A stretch of 64,000 nucleotides of DNA, from positions 79,989 through 143,988 of the forward strand of contig NZ_JAUSMX010000023.1 in NCBI RefSeq assembly GCF_030646115.1. Reading direction: 5' to 3'. The DNA is from Fluviicoccus sp. GTDB lineage: Bacteria > Pseudomonadota > Gammaproteobacteria > Pseudomonadales > Moraxellaceae. The translations under genes and the position numbers were made by a program. Position 1 is the stretch's first letter; each line of letters begins with the position of its first letter. Below are positions 27,158-37,477 of this stretch, one piece after another. The notes under the pieces are model-generated. The model saw nothing but the letters and a program-made list of their open reading frames with translations. It was not told the DNA's origin and did no database searches.

Positions 27158-28023
27158 CGCCGCGCATGATTCAGATAGTGGTGATCGTTGCGCTGGTGAT
27201 CAGCGTGCTGTCGGGCTCCATGTACACCTTGCGGGAAACGGAGCGGGGGGTGCTGCTGCAATTCGGAGAGGTGATTGATCCTGACCTCAAGCCGGGCCTG
27301 GGTTACAAGCTGCCGCTGGTGCACGAAATCCGCAAGTTCGACGCCCGCACCCAGGTCAGCGATGCCGAGCGCACCGAGTTCCTGACACAGGAAAACAAGT
27401 TCCTGATTGTGGATGCGTTTGTGATGTGGAAAGTGGCGAATGTGAAGAAATACTTCACTGTTACCGGCGGCGACCCCCGCAAGGCGGAGTTGCTGCTGAT
27501 GCCCCGCGTCAAGGACGGGCTGAAAAACAAGGTGTCCGAGCGCACGGTGCGTGAAGTGGTCTCCGGGCAACGTGATCAAATGATGACGGATCTGGCGGCA
27601 ACCGTGAATCTGGCTGCGCGTAAGGAGCTGGGCATTCAGGTGGTGGATATCCGGGTCAAGCGGGTCGACTTCCCGGAGTCCACCTCCGAATCCATTTACA
27701 ACCGCATGCGCACCGAACGCGAACGCGAGGCCCGCGAGCACCGCTCGCAAGGCAATGAAATGGCGGAAACCATCAAGGCCAATGCCGACCGTGAACAACG
27801 GGTGCTGCTGGCGGAAGCCTACCGCAAAGCGGAAATCCTGCGCGGCGAAGGTGACGGCCGAGCGGCTGCCATTTCCGGTGCGGCCTTTGGCAAGGATCCC
27901 GAGTTCTACCGTTTCTACCGGTCACTTCAAGCGTACCGCACCAGCTTTAACAAACCGGGGGATGTCTTTGTTTTGAAAGGAGACAGCGAGTTCCTGAAGT
28001 ACATGAAGTCGGGAGGCAAGTAG
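27154..28023 (+). CDS. hflC: FtsH protease modulator HflC
   Basis: Partner of HflK in the HflKC complex that modulates FtsH. 289 residues: N-terminal transmembrane helix (about 5-24), SPFH domain (ETERGVLLQFGEV; LGIQVVDIRVKRVDFPES) and helical region with RTEREREAREHRSQG and EILRGEGDGRAAAI. Overlaps hflK by 4 bases; a small membrane protein gene starts 2 bases after its stop. Confidence 0.95.
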   Translation: MTPRMIQIVVIVALVISVLSGSMYTLRETERGVLLQFGEVIDPDLKPGLGYKLPLVHEIRKFDARTQVSDAERTEFLTQENKFLIVDAFVMWKVANVKKYFTVTGGDPRKAELLLMPRVKDGLKNKVSERTVREVVSGQRDQMMTDLAATVNLAARKELGIQVVDIRVKRVDFPESTSESIYNRMRTEREREAREHRSQGNEMAETIKANADREQRVLLAEAYRKAEILRGEGDGRAAAISGAAFGKDPEFYRFYRSLQAYRTSFNKPGDVFVLKGDSEFLKYMKSGGK

Positions 28024-28024
28024 C

Positions 28025-28375
28025 GTGTCCTACTTGCTGGTGAAGTACCTGGTGACGGCCGCCGTGGTGGTGGCCGTTTCCGAGCTGGCGAAGCGCAGCG
28101 ACAAGCTGGGGGCGCTGCTGGCCTCCTTGCCCTTGGTGACGGTGCTGACATTGGTATGGCTGTATGTGGAGCATCAACCCACGGACAAGATCGCCAACCA
28201 CGCCTGGTACACCTTCTGGTATGTGGTGCCGACCCTGCCGATGTTCCTGCTGTTCCCCCGGCTGTTGAACCAGTTCGGTTTTGCCGGGGCGCTGGGCTTG
28301 TTTGTGCTGGGAACCCTGGTGATCTTTGCCGCTTACGCCTGGCTCATGGCCAAAGCCGGCATCGACCTGTTGTAG
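28025..28375 (+). CDS. DUF3147-like small integral membrane protein
   Basis: 116 residues with four predicted transmembrane helices (about 5-20, 30-48, 60-80, 86-110). A GTG start follows hflC after one base, so it is coupled to hflC. It resembles the DUF3147 family; function unknown. The position normally holding a DUF2065 (YjeT) gene after hflC is occupied by this gene instead. Its TAG stop (28373-28375) is the first bases of a REP-like repeat, so the C-terminus may have been defined by insertion of that repeat. Confidence 0.75.
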   Translation: MSYLLVKYLVTAAVVVAVSELAKRSDKLGALLASLPLVTVLTLVWLYVEHQPTDKIANHAWYTFWYVVPTLPMFLLFPRLLNQFGFAGALGLFVLGTLVIFAAYAWLMAKAGIDLL

Positions 28376-28440
28376 GTCGGGCTTCAGCCCGACACCACTT
28401 TCCGATCGGAGGGCGGTTGTCGGGTTGAATCCCGACCTAC
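28372..28440. repeat. REP-like double-hairpin repeat, copy 1
   Basis: Begins GTAGGTCGGG and ends CCCGACCTAC, so the two ends are inverted repeats. Inside are two hairpins, GTCGGGC-TTCA-GCCCGAC and GTCGGG-TTGAAT-CCCGAC. A second copy with the same ends lies at 47924-48015. It overlaps the stop codon of the preceding gene. Confidence 0.85.
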
Positions 28441-28458
28441 AACTTTCTGCTTAAACTA

Positions 28459-29802
28459 TCAAAACAACCTTGCCACCAACGCCCCGTCCAGCGCCTTGTC
28501 CAAGGGTATTTTCACCAGAATCCCGTTCCCCGGCGCCACGTCCAGCGGCTGGCCTTCCACATGGAACAACGTCTCCAGCGTCACTTCGCGATTACCCGAC
28601 GGATGGATGATTTCCAGCCGGTCACCCACCGCAAACTTGTTCTTCACATCCACCACCGCCCAGCCGTTATCCACCGACAGCACCTGGCCCACGTACAGGC
28701 TGCGCTTGCTTTCCGAATGCCCGGTCAGGTAGTTCTGCGTGTCCTGCGACACATGGCGTTGCAGGAAGCCGGGGGTAAAGCCGCGATTGGCCAGCCCGTC
28801 CAGATCGGCCAGCAGCGAGGGGTCGAAGGCCTTGCCCGCGCGGGCGTCATCAATGGCCTTGCGATAGGCCTGTGCCGTACGCGCCACGTAATACAGTGAT
28901 TTGGTCCGCCCCTCGATTTTCAGCGAATCGACGCCAATCTGCACCAGCCGGTCCACGTACTCAATGGCGCGGAGGTCCTTGGAATTCATGATGTAGGTGC
29001 CGTGCTCGTCCTCCATCACCGGCATCAGCTCGCCGGGACGGTTGCCTTCCTCAATCAGGTAAACCTTGTCGGCATCCGGGTGACGCTCCGAACCGCCGCA
29101 GGCCGCGAAGTGGCTGTTGGCTTCTTCCAGCTCGTGCGTGAAGTCGAAACCTTGCAGCTTCACCACATCGCCCTGTTCGGTCTCGGCGGCGTCATGCACC
29201 TTGTAGTCCCAGCGGCAGGCGTTGGTGCAGGTGCCCTGGTTGGGGTCGCGGCGGTTGAAGTAGCCGGACAGCAGGCAGCGGCCGGAATAGGCGATGCACA
29301 GCGCGCCGTGCACGAACACTTCCAGCTCCATCTCCGGGCATTCCTGACGGATTTCGGCAATCTCGTCCAGCGACAGCTCGCGCGACAGGATGATCCGCTT
29401 CACGCCGACTTTCTGCCAGAACTTCACCGAGGCGTGGTTCAGGGTGTTGGCCTGCACCGAGAGGTGGATGTTGAGGTCGGGCCAGGCTTCCCGCGCCAGC
29501 ATGATCAGGCCGGGATCGGCCATGATGAAGGCGTCGGGCTTCAGGTCCACCACCGGTTGTAGCTGGCGGACGAAGGAGCGCACCTTGTCGTTGTGCGGCA
29601 GGATGTTGGCGGTGACGTAGAACTGCTTGCCGCGGGCATGGGCTTCGCTGATGCCCTGAGCCAGTTGTTCCTGGCGGAATTCGTTGTTGCGGGCGCGCAG
29701 GGAGTAGCGGGGCAGGCCGGCATAGACGGCGTCCGCGCCGAAGTCGTAGGCGGTGCGCATTTTTTCAAGGCTGCCGGCGGGCAGGAGCAGTTCGGTTTTC
29801 AT
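28459..29802 (-). CDS. trhP: U32-family protein, tRNA hydroxylation factor TrhP-like (YegQ)
   Basis: 447 residues. U32 'peptidase' family members of this length act as prephenate-dependent 5-hydroxyuridine (ho5U34) synthesis factors on tRNA in E. coli (TrhP/YegQ). Visible family motifs are MKTELLLPAGSLEKM, VYAGLPRYSLRARNNEF, VFVHGALCIAYSGRCLLSGYF and DPNQGTCTNACRW with clustered cysteines for an Fe-S cluster, then INSKDLRAIEYVDRL-like and GYTPGF-like segments. The ATG at 29802 is the canonical start; no clear Shine-Dalgarno is visible. The upstream extension to 30117 overlaps the next gene and is rejected. Confidence 0.88.
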   Translation of the reverse strand: MKTELLLPAGSLEKMRTAYDFGADAVYAGLPRYSLRARNNEFRQEQLAQGISEAHARGKQFYVTANILPHNDKVRSFVRQLQPVVDLKPDAFIMADPGLIMLAREAWPDLNIHLSVQANTLNHASVKFWQKVGVKRIILSRELSLDEIAEIRQECPEMELEVFVHGALCIAYSGRCLLSGYFNRRDPNQGTCTNACRWDYKVHDAAETEQGDVVKLQGFDFTHELEEANSHFAACGGSERHPDADKVYLIEEGNRPGELMPVMEDEHGTYIMNSKDLRAIEYVDRLVQIGVDSLKIEGRTKSLYYVARTAQAYRKAIDDARAGKAFDPSLLADLDGLANRGFTPGFLQRHVSQDTQNYLTGHSESKRSLYVGQVLSVDNGWAVVDVKNKFAVGDRLEIIHPSGNREVTLETLFHVEGQPLDVAPGNGILVKIPLDKALDGALVARLF

Positions 29803-29915
29803 GGAGGAAATCGGGGTGGCAGAGAAAGGCGCGTATTCTACATGGGTATTAGCCCTGGATGAACTGTTCCATCGGGCAGGCGTCACTCCATTAAGCAGGA
29901 ATGACGCCGTCAGGT

Positions 29916-31433
29916 TTAGTACTGCAAGTTGCTGAAGTTTTGATAAACCGGCACGGCCACCCCCTTCACCCGGAATTTCTCCGCCGCGCCAATGCTGGAT
30001 GACCACAGATAAAGATGATTGGCCCAAGAGCCCGAATCCCAGCGTTTCAGATAATAATCCGACCCGCTCACCGTCGACGTATCCCGAAACGCCACCTGAT
30101 CCCCGTCCTGCAGGCATTCCGACGCCGCCCGCGACAGGTTTTCAATCCGCAGCCGGTTCGAGCTGTCTCCCTGCTTCGGGTAATAGGCATAATTGCCGGC
30201 ACCGCCTCCCAGCCACCAGTTCCACAAATAACCGGGATTCTTGCGGGACTCGACTTCAATCATGTCGCCGGTTTGCAAACAACCGGTTTGCGGATAAGAG
30301 AAGTTACGTACCTGCCAGCGGCTATCCAGATTGGCGCTGTTGCCGGTGGTAGTGATCCAGGAGGTCGGGGTGCTGCCGGTGCGCAAGGCCAGTTTGTTAA
30401 CGCTGCTTTCAATGGCCACATCGCCGTAACGTGCATTGACCGGCTTGAAGCTGCGCGTCGGGGTGGATGCGTCGGCCTTGGCGAAGGCGGCCACCGGATA
30501 ATGATCGGAGTAATCCTTGAACTGGTAACGCTCCACGCCGCCGCTGACTTCCCAACGTGGTGAAACCACGTCACGCGCCTGATTTTGCCAGAATGATGGC
30601 TGGGCATAATTCCGCGCCACCAGGATGTAGTCCAGATATTCGCGGGCCGAAGTGGGGTAGTTGTAGTTGGCGATGCCGTTACTGCGCGGGTCCCAGGTGT
30701 AATCGACGCCGACATACGCACTGGGCGCATTAACGTCCAGGGCGGTCAGCATGGCGGTGTATTCCGGGCTGGTGCGCACCACGTTCATGTCGCCGCCAAT
30801 CAACACCACTTCATTTGCCGGAATCCCTTTTCCGGCCAGAAAGTCACGGATATTGGTGAATTGTTGCTGACGAACCGACTCCGGCTGACCGGCGCTGCAA
30901 CTGCTGTCCTGTGCTTGTACGTGAGTGCCGACAATATGGTAGCGCTGGCCGTTGCGGTTGATGCGCACATAAACAAAACCCTTGTTGGAAAGGGCGTCTG
31001 CGCCGCAACCGGCGCTGTAGACGAACTGAACTTTTTCCTCAATCGGCCACTTGCTGACGATAGTCACACCGCCGTCTTCCGGCGTCATCGACGAGTACGC
31101 GCCCAGAGTGGCGTTCCAGCCCGTTGTGGAGCGGCCCAGCACCGGGGTTTGATAGGGGTATTGTCCGGCAAGCCTGCTTAACAAGGTAGTCGAGGCGGTG
31201 TTGTCGAAGGCTTCGTTGAGGATGACGACGTCCTGATTCTTCAGGTAGTCGGCTTGGGCAATCAGCGTCGCGCGCTGGTTTTGGCCCCAGTTGGGATACA
31301 GGTTGGTGGAGAGCATATAGACATTGTGCGTCAGGACATGCAGGCCGTCGGTATAGCCATCTGCCAGGGCGGGGTTGCCCGTCATCAACAGGCAAAAAAG
31401 CAGGCTGCCGCCGGTGGTGATGGATTTATTCAT
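29916..31433 (-). CDS. Secreted sphingomyelin phosphodiesterase (neutral sphingomyelinase C type)
   Basis: 505 residues: signal peptide (1-24; GNPALA before DGYTDG), then an endonuclease/exonuclease/phosphatase-fold catalytic domain (about 25-325). Conserved metal and catalytic motifs are seen: THNVYML (Asn), LNEAFD (Glu), GTHVQAQDSS (His), GGDMNV (Asp/Asn), LDYILVA (Asp) and SDHYPVAA (Asp-His). These match bacterial sphingomyelinase C / beta-toxin enzymes that cleave sphingomyelin to ceramide and phosphocholine. A C-terminal beta-rich region of about 150 residues with several Trp/Tyr motifs (WNWWLGGGAGNYAYYP) may bind membranes. The ATG at 31433 is chosen over 31499 because it exposes the signal peptide. 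An unusual enzyme in this neighbourhood. Confidence 0.87.
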   Translation of the reverse strand: MNKSITTGGSLLFCLLMTGNPALADGYTDGLHVLTHNVYMLSTNLYPNWGQNQRATLIAQADYLKNQDVVILNEAFDNTASTTLLSRLAGQYPYQTPVLGRSTTGWNATLGAYSSMTPEDGGVTIVSKWPIEEKVQFVYSAGCGADALSNKGFVYVRINRNGQRYHIVGTHVQAQDSSCSAGQPESVRQQQFTNIRDFLAGKGIPANEVVLIGGDMNVVRTSPEYTAMLTALDVNAPSAYVGVDYTWDPRSNGIANYNYPTSAREYLDYILVARNYAQPSFWQNQARDVVSPRWEVSGGVERYQFKDYSDHYPVAAFAKADASTPTRSFKPVNARYGDVAIESSVNKLALRTGSTPTSWITTTGNSANLDSRWQVRNFSYPQTGCLQTGDMIEVESRKNPGYLWNWWLGGGAGNYAYYPKQGDSSNRLRIENLSRAASECLQDGDQVAFRDTSTVSGSDYYLKRWDSGSWANHLYLWSSSIGAAEKFRVKGVAVPVYQNFSNLQY

Positions 31434-31647
31434 GGAATACCCGTTTGTCTTGGTTGTTATGGGGTACGCCCAGCATAGGAAGGTGACCCGCTGCTGCACA
31501 GAACGGGTCGGGCCAAAAAGGGGATATTGGCGGCCAGCCGACCAATGGTTGGTCAGGCATGTGAGCGATCAAGACGATTGGGTCATTGTCAGAACGTGCC
31601 CGGCAGGTAGAATTGCGTTTTCATCTCTTTAATGTTCCGGCTTTCGC

Positions 31648-31992
31648 ATGCCTGCCATCTTCCTGTTGCTCCTTTTTCAACTGTTGGGCGAACTGACGGT
31701 CCGCCTGCTGCCGGTGCCTTTGTCCGGCAATCTCGCGGGCATGCTGCTGCTGTTCGTCTTCCTGGTGATCCACGGCCGAGTGCCGGAAAGTCTGGCCACC
31801 TTCGCCCCGAAGTTCCTGCCGCACCTGACCCTGTACTTCCTGCCGGTCTCCGCCGGGGTTATGACCCTCGGCGCGTTGCTGGCGGCGGAAGGACTGCGCA
31901 TCGGGCTGGTGATGGTGCTTTCCACCATCATTCCCTTGGTGGCCGTGGCCGCTTTGCTGGATTTCCTGTTGAAGGGGCGCAAGCATGTCTAG
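31648..31992 (+). CDS. lrgA: Holin-like protein of the CidA/LrgA family
   Basis: 114-residue inner-membrane protein with four predicted transmembrane helices and the family stretch LSGNLAGMLLLFVFLVIHGRVPE. CidA/LrgA proteins are proposed to modulate murein hydrolase export or small-molecule (pyruvate-type) transport with CidB/LrgB. It overlaps lrgB by 8 bases. The upstream gap (31434-31647), shared with the divergent sphingomyelinase gene, contains a small inverted repeat GACCAA-TGG-TTGGTC (31540-31554) that could bind a regulator. Confidence 0.88.
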   Translation: MPAIFLLLLFQLLGELTVRLLPVPLSGNLAGMLLLFVFLVIHGRVPESLATFAPKFLPHLTLYFLPVSAGVMTLGALLAAEGLRIGLVMVLSTIIPLVAVAALLDFLLKGRKHV

Positions 31993-32674
31993 CCTGATGC
32001 ATTCGCCCCTGTTGTGGCTCGCCTTGACGCTGACCTGTTATCAGGCCGGTTTCTGGATTCATCGTCAGCTCCGGGAGCCGCTGTGGTTCCCGCCGATGCT
32101 GATAGCGCTCACGCTGCTGGTTGGCGTGCTGGTGGGTTTCCGGGTGCCTTACGACACCTATTTCCAGGGTAACCAGTTCATCCACTTCCTGCTGGGCCCG
32201 GCCACCGTGGCGTTGGCGGTGCCTTTGTACCAGTCGCTGCCGCGTTTGAAAGCGGCGGCAGGGCCGTTGGGAATTTCGCTGGTGTTCGGATCGGTATTGG
32301 GGGTGGGCACGGCGATGGGACTGGCCTGGCTGTTCCACCTGTCCGACAGCAGCATTCTGGCCTTCGCGACACGGGCGGTGACAACCCCCATGGCCTTGGG
32401 CATTGCCGAGAAGATTCATGCGCCGCTGGCGCTGGCCTCCGCCATCATCATTATTTCCGGCATTATCGGGGCCATGCTGGTGGAGCCGTTGCTGGGTTTC
32501 ATCCGGTCGGACATGGCTCGCGGATTTGCGCTGGGCATGGCCGCGCACGGGGTGGGCACGGCCAGGGCGCTGCAAATCAGCCCCACCTGCGGCGCGTTTG
32601 CGGCGCTGGGCATGAGCCTGAACGGGGTGCTGACGGCCTTGTGGCTGCCGGCGGCCATCGGGCTGTGGCATTAA
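31985..32674 (+). CDS. lrgB: Antiholin-like protein LrgB (CidB family)
   Basis: 229-residue integral membrane protein with seven or so hydrophobic helices. The family motif FLLGPATVALAVPLYQ (residues about 61-76) and the GxxAHGVGTARA stretch near residue 185 are LrgB/CidB hallmarks. Translationally coupled to lrgA. It ends just before a leader with two hairpins that precedes hisZ. Confidence 0.9.
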   Translation: MSSLMHSPLLWLALTLTCYQAGFWIHRQLREPLWFPPMLIALTLLVGVLVGFRVPYDTYFQGNQFIHFLLGPATVALAVPLYQSLPRLKAAAGPLGISLVFGSVLGVGTAMGLAWLFHLSDSSILAFATRAVTTPMALGIAEKIHAPLALASAIIIISGIIGAMLVEPLLGFIRSDMARGFALGMAAHGVGTARALQISPTCGAFAALGMSLNGVLTALWLPAAIGLWH

Positions 32675-32735
32675 GCGTCCATTCCGGTATTTGCGACAGA
32701 CAGCACATTTTTGAGGCGGGTTTTTCCGGTTGAAG

Positions 32736-32755
32736 GCATCGCTTTATGGCGATGC
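32736..32755. other. Hairpin in the hisZ leader
   Basis: A perfect 7-base stem GCATCGC/GCGATGC with a 6-base loop, 28 bases before a second hairpin that is a canonical terminator. The two could be a terminator for lrgB plus a leader structure for hisZ. Confidence 0.5.
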
Positions 32756-32782
32756 TTCTCCCTTTCTGCTATGATTGGCCAG

Positions 32783-32805
32783 CCGAGTAAGAACTCGGTT
32801 TTTTT
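32783..32805 (+). terminator. Intrinsic terminator upstream of hisZ
   Basis: Stem CCGAGT/ACTCGG with loop AAGA followed by T7, ending 80 bases before the hisZ start. Either it terminates lrgAB, or it acts as an attenuator for the hisZ-purA transcript. Confidence 0.8.
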
Positions 32806-32884
32806 GTGTCCGGTCAACCGGAAATTTTCCTGCTTCGACCCTGTCCGGGGTCGCGGCCTATTGCTTTTCAAAGGTGAAAGTCGG

Positions 32885-34054
32885 ATGCCAAGGCCTGCCG
32901 AGACCTGGTTGTTGCCCGATGGGGTGCAGGATATCCTGCCCGCCGAGGCAGCACGCCTCGAGTCGCTGCGTCGCCGTTTGCTGGACCTGTTTGCCGTCTG
33001 GGGCTATGAGCTGGTGTTCCCGCCGCTCATGGAATACCTGGAGTCGCTGCTGACCGGTTCCGGCCATGACCTCGACCTGATGACCTTCAAGATCACCGAC
33101 CAGCTCAGCGGCCGCCTGATGGGCGTTCGCGCCGACATCACGCCGCAGGTGGCCCGGCTGGATGCGCACTGCCTGCCGCGTCCGCATGCCGCCCGCTATT
33201 GCTATGCCGGCACCGTGCTCAATACCCGTCCCCAATCGCTGGAGGCCTCGCGCAGTCCCATCCAGATCGGGGCGGAGCTTTACGGTCATACCGGTGTCGA
33301 TGCCGATATCGAAATCCTGCGCCTGATGCTGGACATGCTGTCCGCGTCCGGGGTGGCCGACCTGCACCTCGATCTGGGCCATGTCGCCATTTTCCGCGAA
33401 CTGGCGCTGGCCGCCGGTTTGAGCGTCGCCACCGAGTCCCGTTTGTTCGACATCTATCAGCGCAAGAGCCTGCCGGAATTGCAGGATTTGCTGCCGCAAT
33501 TGCCGCACCGTGAATGGTTCGCCGCTTTAGGCGCCTTGTCCGGTGACGTGGCGGTGCTGAATGAAGCCGTGCAGTTACTGGCTGATGCGCCTGTAAAAGT
33601 CACGCAGGCGCTGGATGAATTGCGCGGTGTGGCGGCGGCCCTGCAGGCCTCGCATCCTGAAGTGCGCCTGTCGCTGGACCTGAGCGAGCTGCGCGGTTAT
33701 CACTACCATACCGGGCTGGTCTTCGCCGCCTACGTCAGTGACTCCGCCACCGAAATCGCCAAGGGCGGCCGTTATGATCACATTGGCGAAGCCTTTGGCC
33801 GGGCGCGTCCCGCCACGGGATTCAGCGCCGACCTGAAAACCCTGCTGGCCTATGCCGCCGCCCCGGAAATGCCGCAACGCGTGCTGGCTCCGGCTGGTCA
33901 CGACCTGCGTCTGTGCGAGGCGGTTCGTGACCTGCGTGCGGCGGGCAATATCGTCATCCAGGCCTTGCCGGGTGACGGAGCCACGGCCGCTGATCTGGGC
34001 TGCACCGCCACGTTGGCAGAGCAGGGCGGTCAATGGCGGGTGGTGACGCTGTAA
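32885..34054 (+). CDS. hisZ: ATP phosphoribosyltransferase regulatory subunit HisZ
   Basis: Histidyl-tRNA-synthetase-like protein without tRNA charging activity; it activates the short form of HisG in the first step of histidine synthesis. 389 residues; class II aminoacyl-tRNA synthetase-like motifs are visible (FPPLMEYLESLLTGSG, MTFKITDQLSGRLMGVRADITPQVAR, YHTGLVFAAYV, IAKGGRYDHIGEAFGRARPATGFSAD). AAGGTG lies about 9 bases before the ATG at 32885. The longer frame to 32711 runs through the terminator and is rejected. hisZ-purA is a conserved gammaproteobacterial pair. Confidence 0.95.
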   Translation: MPRPAETWLLPDGVQDILPAEAARLESLRRRLLDLFAVWGYELVFPPLMEYLESLLTGSGHDLDLMTFKITDQLSGRLMGVRADITPQVARLDAHCLPRPHAARYCYAGTVLNTRPQSLEASRSPIQIGAELYGHTGVDADIEILRLMLDMLSASGVADLHLDLGHVAIFRELALAAGLSVATESRLFDIYQRKSLPELQDLLPQLPHREWFAALGALSGDVAVLNEAVQLLADAPVKVTQALDELRGVAAALQASHPEVRLSLDLSELRGYHYHTGLVFAAYVSDSATEIAKGGRYDHIGEAFGRARPATGFSADLKTLLAYAAAPEMPQRVLAPAGHDLRLCEAVRDLRAAGNIVIQALPGDGATAADLGCTATLAEQGGQWRVVTL

Positions 34055-34174
34055 TAGTTTGAGAAATGTGTTCCGGCTACTGCGGAACCGTTTCCGTGTG
34101 ATGCGAAAAACCGCCCTGCGCCGTTCCGGCCGGGCGGGCAAACCGAATCAGGGCGCAAGCCCGGCCAACTGTAA

Positions 34175-35509
<1,335 letters not shown>

Positions 35510-35518
35510 TTGACTCTG

Positions 35519-35545
35519 AGGGGCGCCCGCAAAGCGCCCCTTTTT
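35519..35545 (+). terminator. Intrinsic terminator after purA
   Basis: An 8-base stem AGGGGCGC/GCGCCCCT with a 7-base loop followed by a T tract; it ends 25 bases before the next gene. Confidence 0.9.
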
Positions 35546-35569
35546 ATTAACCATGGCGAAGGGACTTCC

Positions 35570-37477
35570 ATGCGCACATTCCTCTTCCGTACCTCCTTTT
35601 TGTGTCTCTCCAGCCTGCTGGTGTCCTGCGGTGGCGGTGGCGGCGGCTCATCCTCGGCAACGGCTCCCGCTGCAACTGCCGAATGGACCTACATGGTCTA
35701 TCTGGCGGGCGATAACAACCTTTCAGCGGCCGCCATTGCCGATATTAACGAGATGGAACAGTCCGGTTCCTCGGACAAAGTGAATGTCGTGGTGCAGGCG
35801 GAGTTCAGTCCGACTTACACTCCCACGGTTCCCGGTCTGACCAAATCCAATTCCCCTGCGGTTAGGGATGGCATCAATATCGGCATCGGGTTTCCCGGGG
35901 CGGCCAGTGGATTTGCATCGGTGCGCGGCCGCATCATCAAGGATTTCGACCCGGCCTGGATCAGCAGCCCGTTGCAAAGTCTGGGTTCAAACGTGGACAT
36001 GGGCAAAGCCCAAACCCTCACCGATTTCATCAACTGGTCCAAACAGAACTATCCCGCCAAGAACTATGCTCTGGTGCTGTGGTCGCATGGTGACGGCTGG
36101 AAGGTCAAGCGGGATGTCGGCGGTGTCATCACGCGTGGCGCGCTGGCGGACGACACCTCGGGCAGCTTCATGTCGGTGCCTGATATCGCCAAGGCGGTCA
36201 AGGACTCCGGCATCAGTCTCCAGGTACTGAATTTTGATGCCTGCCTGATGGGCATGTACGAAGTGGCGCACGCCTTCATCGGTCTTGCGGATTATCTGGT
36301 GGCTTCCGAAGAAGTGGAGCCCAGCGCGGGGGACGATTACAAGACACTGATTGGCGAGCTGAAAGCCAAGCCGTCCATGGCCCCCTTGGACTTGTCAGTA
36401 GCCATCGCCCGCACTTACCGCAGTTCTTATGCCAGCGATCCGGATTTCAGGGATGATGCGGTCACCAAATCCGTGGTTCGTCTTGCCGCCATGCCCGCAC
36501 TGCAGGACACAGTTGAGTCACTTGCGGCCTATGCAGGGAGCCACTTGGTGCAACACCGCATTGCCCTGCAGGCGGCCCGTTCAGCCAGTGTTTCCTATGC
36601 AAATAACCACAGTCATGATTTGTGGGATTTCCTGATCCAGTTGGAGGCCCAGGCATCCGTGAAGGCTGACGCCGATTTGCAGAACCTGACCGGAGCCGTG
36701 AAGCTGGCCCACATGCAGGCGGTGGTGGACAGCCGCATTCATGCGTCAAGCCCCGGTTCACCGGTCTATCGTTCGCGAGGGTTGGCCATTTTCCTGCCGC
36801 AAAATACACAGATCACTCAGGACGAACTTCAGCAGTACAGCCAGTTATCGAGCAGCCTGAATGGCAGGAATAAGTGGCGGGATCTGGTCAATCTGATGGT
36901 CAATGGGGATGTCGGCGGCCTGCTGGAAAAAGTAGAGGGTAATTTCGCCTTCACCTTGCGTTGGGATGATCCGTCAGTGGATATCGATCTCTACGTCAAT
37001 GAGCCGGAAGACTTGTATGCCCCGTACATGGGCGTCCGCACCCCGAATGGTTTCTTTTCGCCGGACTCCAGTGAAAGCGGTGAGCCCATGGAAAGTTATG
37101 TGGCTGATGAGCTAGTCCAGAAGGGCGACTATGACATCTTTGTCAGCTATTACTCGGGTTCTGGCCCCACGCAGGTGGACTTGTACTATTCAGATGCCAG
37201 CACGGTTGAAACCAAACAGTTCAGCCAAAAGATGCTGATTGACGGGCTGCCGATAGCTCCCATTGAAAGTAACCCACTGAACGACGCCGGTGTGGCGGCG
37301 GGGAGTTATTCAGACTGGTGGTATCCCCGAGGTCTGACCCGTCATTTGGGTGCAAATTTGTCCTTTAACCGCGAATTCCAACTGCCGGATGGCAAGCGGG
37401 TTGTGGTCCATTTCAATGAGCGCCGGGCGAAACTGAAACGACGGTTGAAAACCGTGAAGACAGGGACAGCATCATGA
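35570..37477 (+). CDS. Clostripain-type (family C11) cysteine protease, lipoprotein
   Basis: 635 residues from the ATG at 35570. A lipoprotein signal peptide ends in a lipobox LLVSC (Cys20), followed by a Gly/Ser-rich spacer. The C11 domain (about 38-440) has WTYMVYLAGDNNL, catalytic His173 in VLWSHGDGW and catalytic Cys225 in NFDACLMGMYEVA. The C-terminal region (about 470-560) is a beta-sandwich-like segment (LRWDDPSVDIDLYVNEPEDL ... YDIFVSYYSGSGPTQVDLYY) resembling DUF2135/YfaP-type domains. C11 proteases cleave after Arg; a surface or periplasmic role is expected. The 35510 start is rejected. Overlaps the next lipoprotein gene by 4 bases. Confidence 0.85.
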   Translation: MRTFLFRTSFLCLSSLLVSCGGGGGGSSSATAPAATAEWTYMVYLAGDNNLSAAAIADINEMEQSGSSDKVNVVVQAEFSPTYTPTVPGLTKSNSPAVRDGINIGIGFPGAASGFASVRGRIIKDFDPAWISSPLQSLGSNVDMGKAQTLTDFINWSKQNYPAKNYALVLWSHGDGWKVKRDVGGVITRGALADDTSGSFMSVPDIAKAVKDSGISLQVLNFDACLMGMYEVAHAFIGLADYLVASEEVEPSAGDDYKTLIGELKAKPSMAPLDLSVAIARTYRSSYASDPDFRDDAVTKSVVRLAAMPALQDTVESLAAYAGSHLVQHRIALQAARSASVSYANNHSHDLWDFLIQLEAQASVKADADLQNLTGAVKLAHMQAVVDSRIHASSPGSPVYRSRGLAIFLPQNTQITQDELQQYSQLSSSLNGRNKWRDLVNLMVNGDVGGLLEKVEGNFAFTLRWDDPSVDIDLYVNEPEDLYAPYMGVRTPNGFFSPDSSESGEPMESYVADELVQKGDYDIFVSYYSGSGPTQVDLYYSDASTVETKQFSQKMLIDGLPIAPIESNPLNDAGVAAGSYSDWWYPRGLTRHLGANLSFNREFQLPDGKRVVVHFNERRAKLKRRLKTVKTGTAS

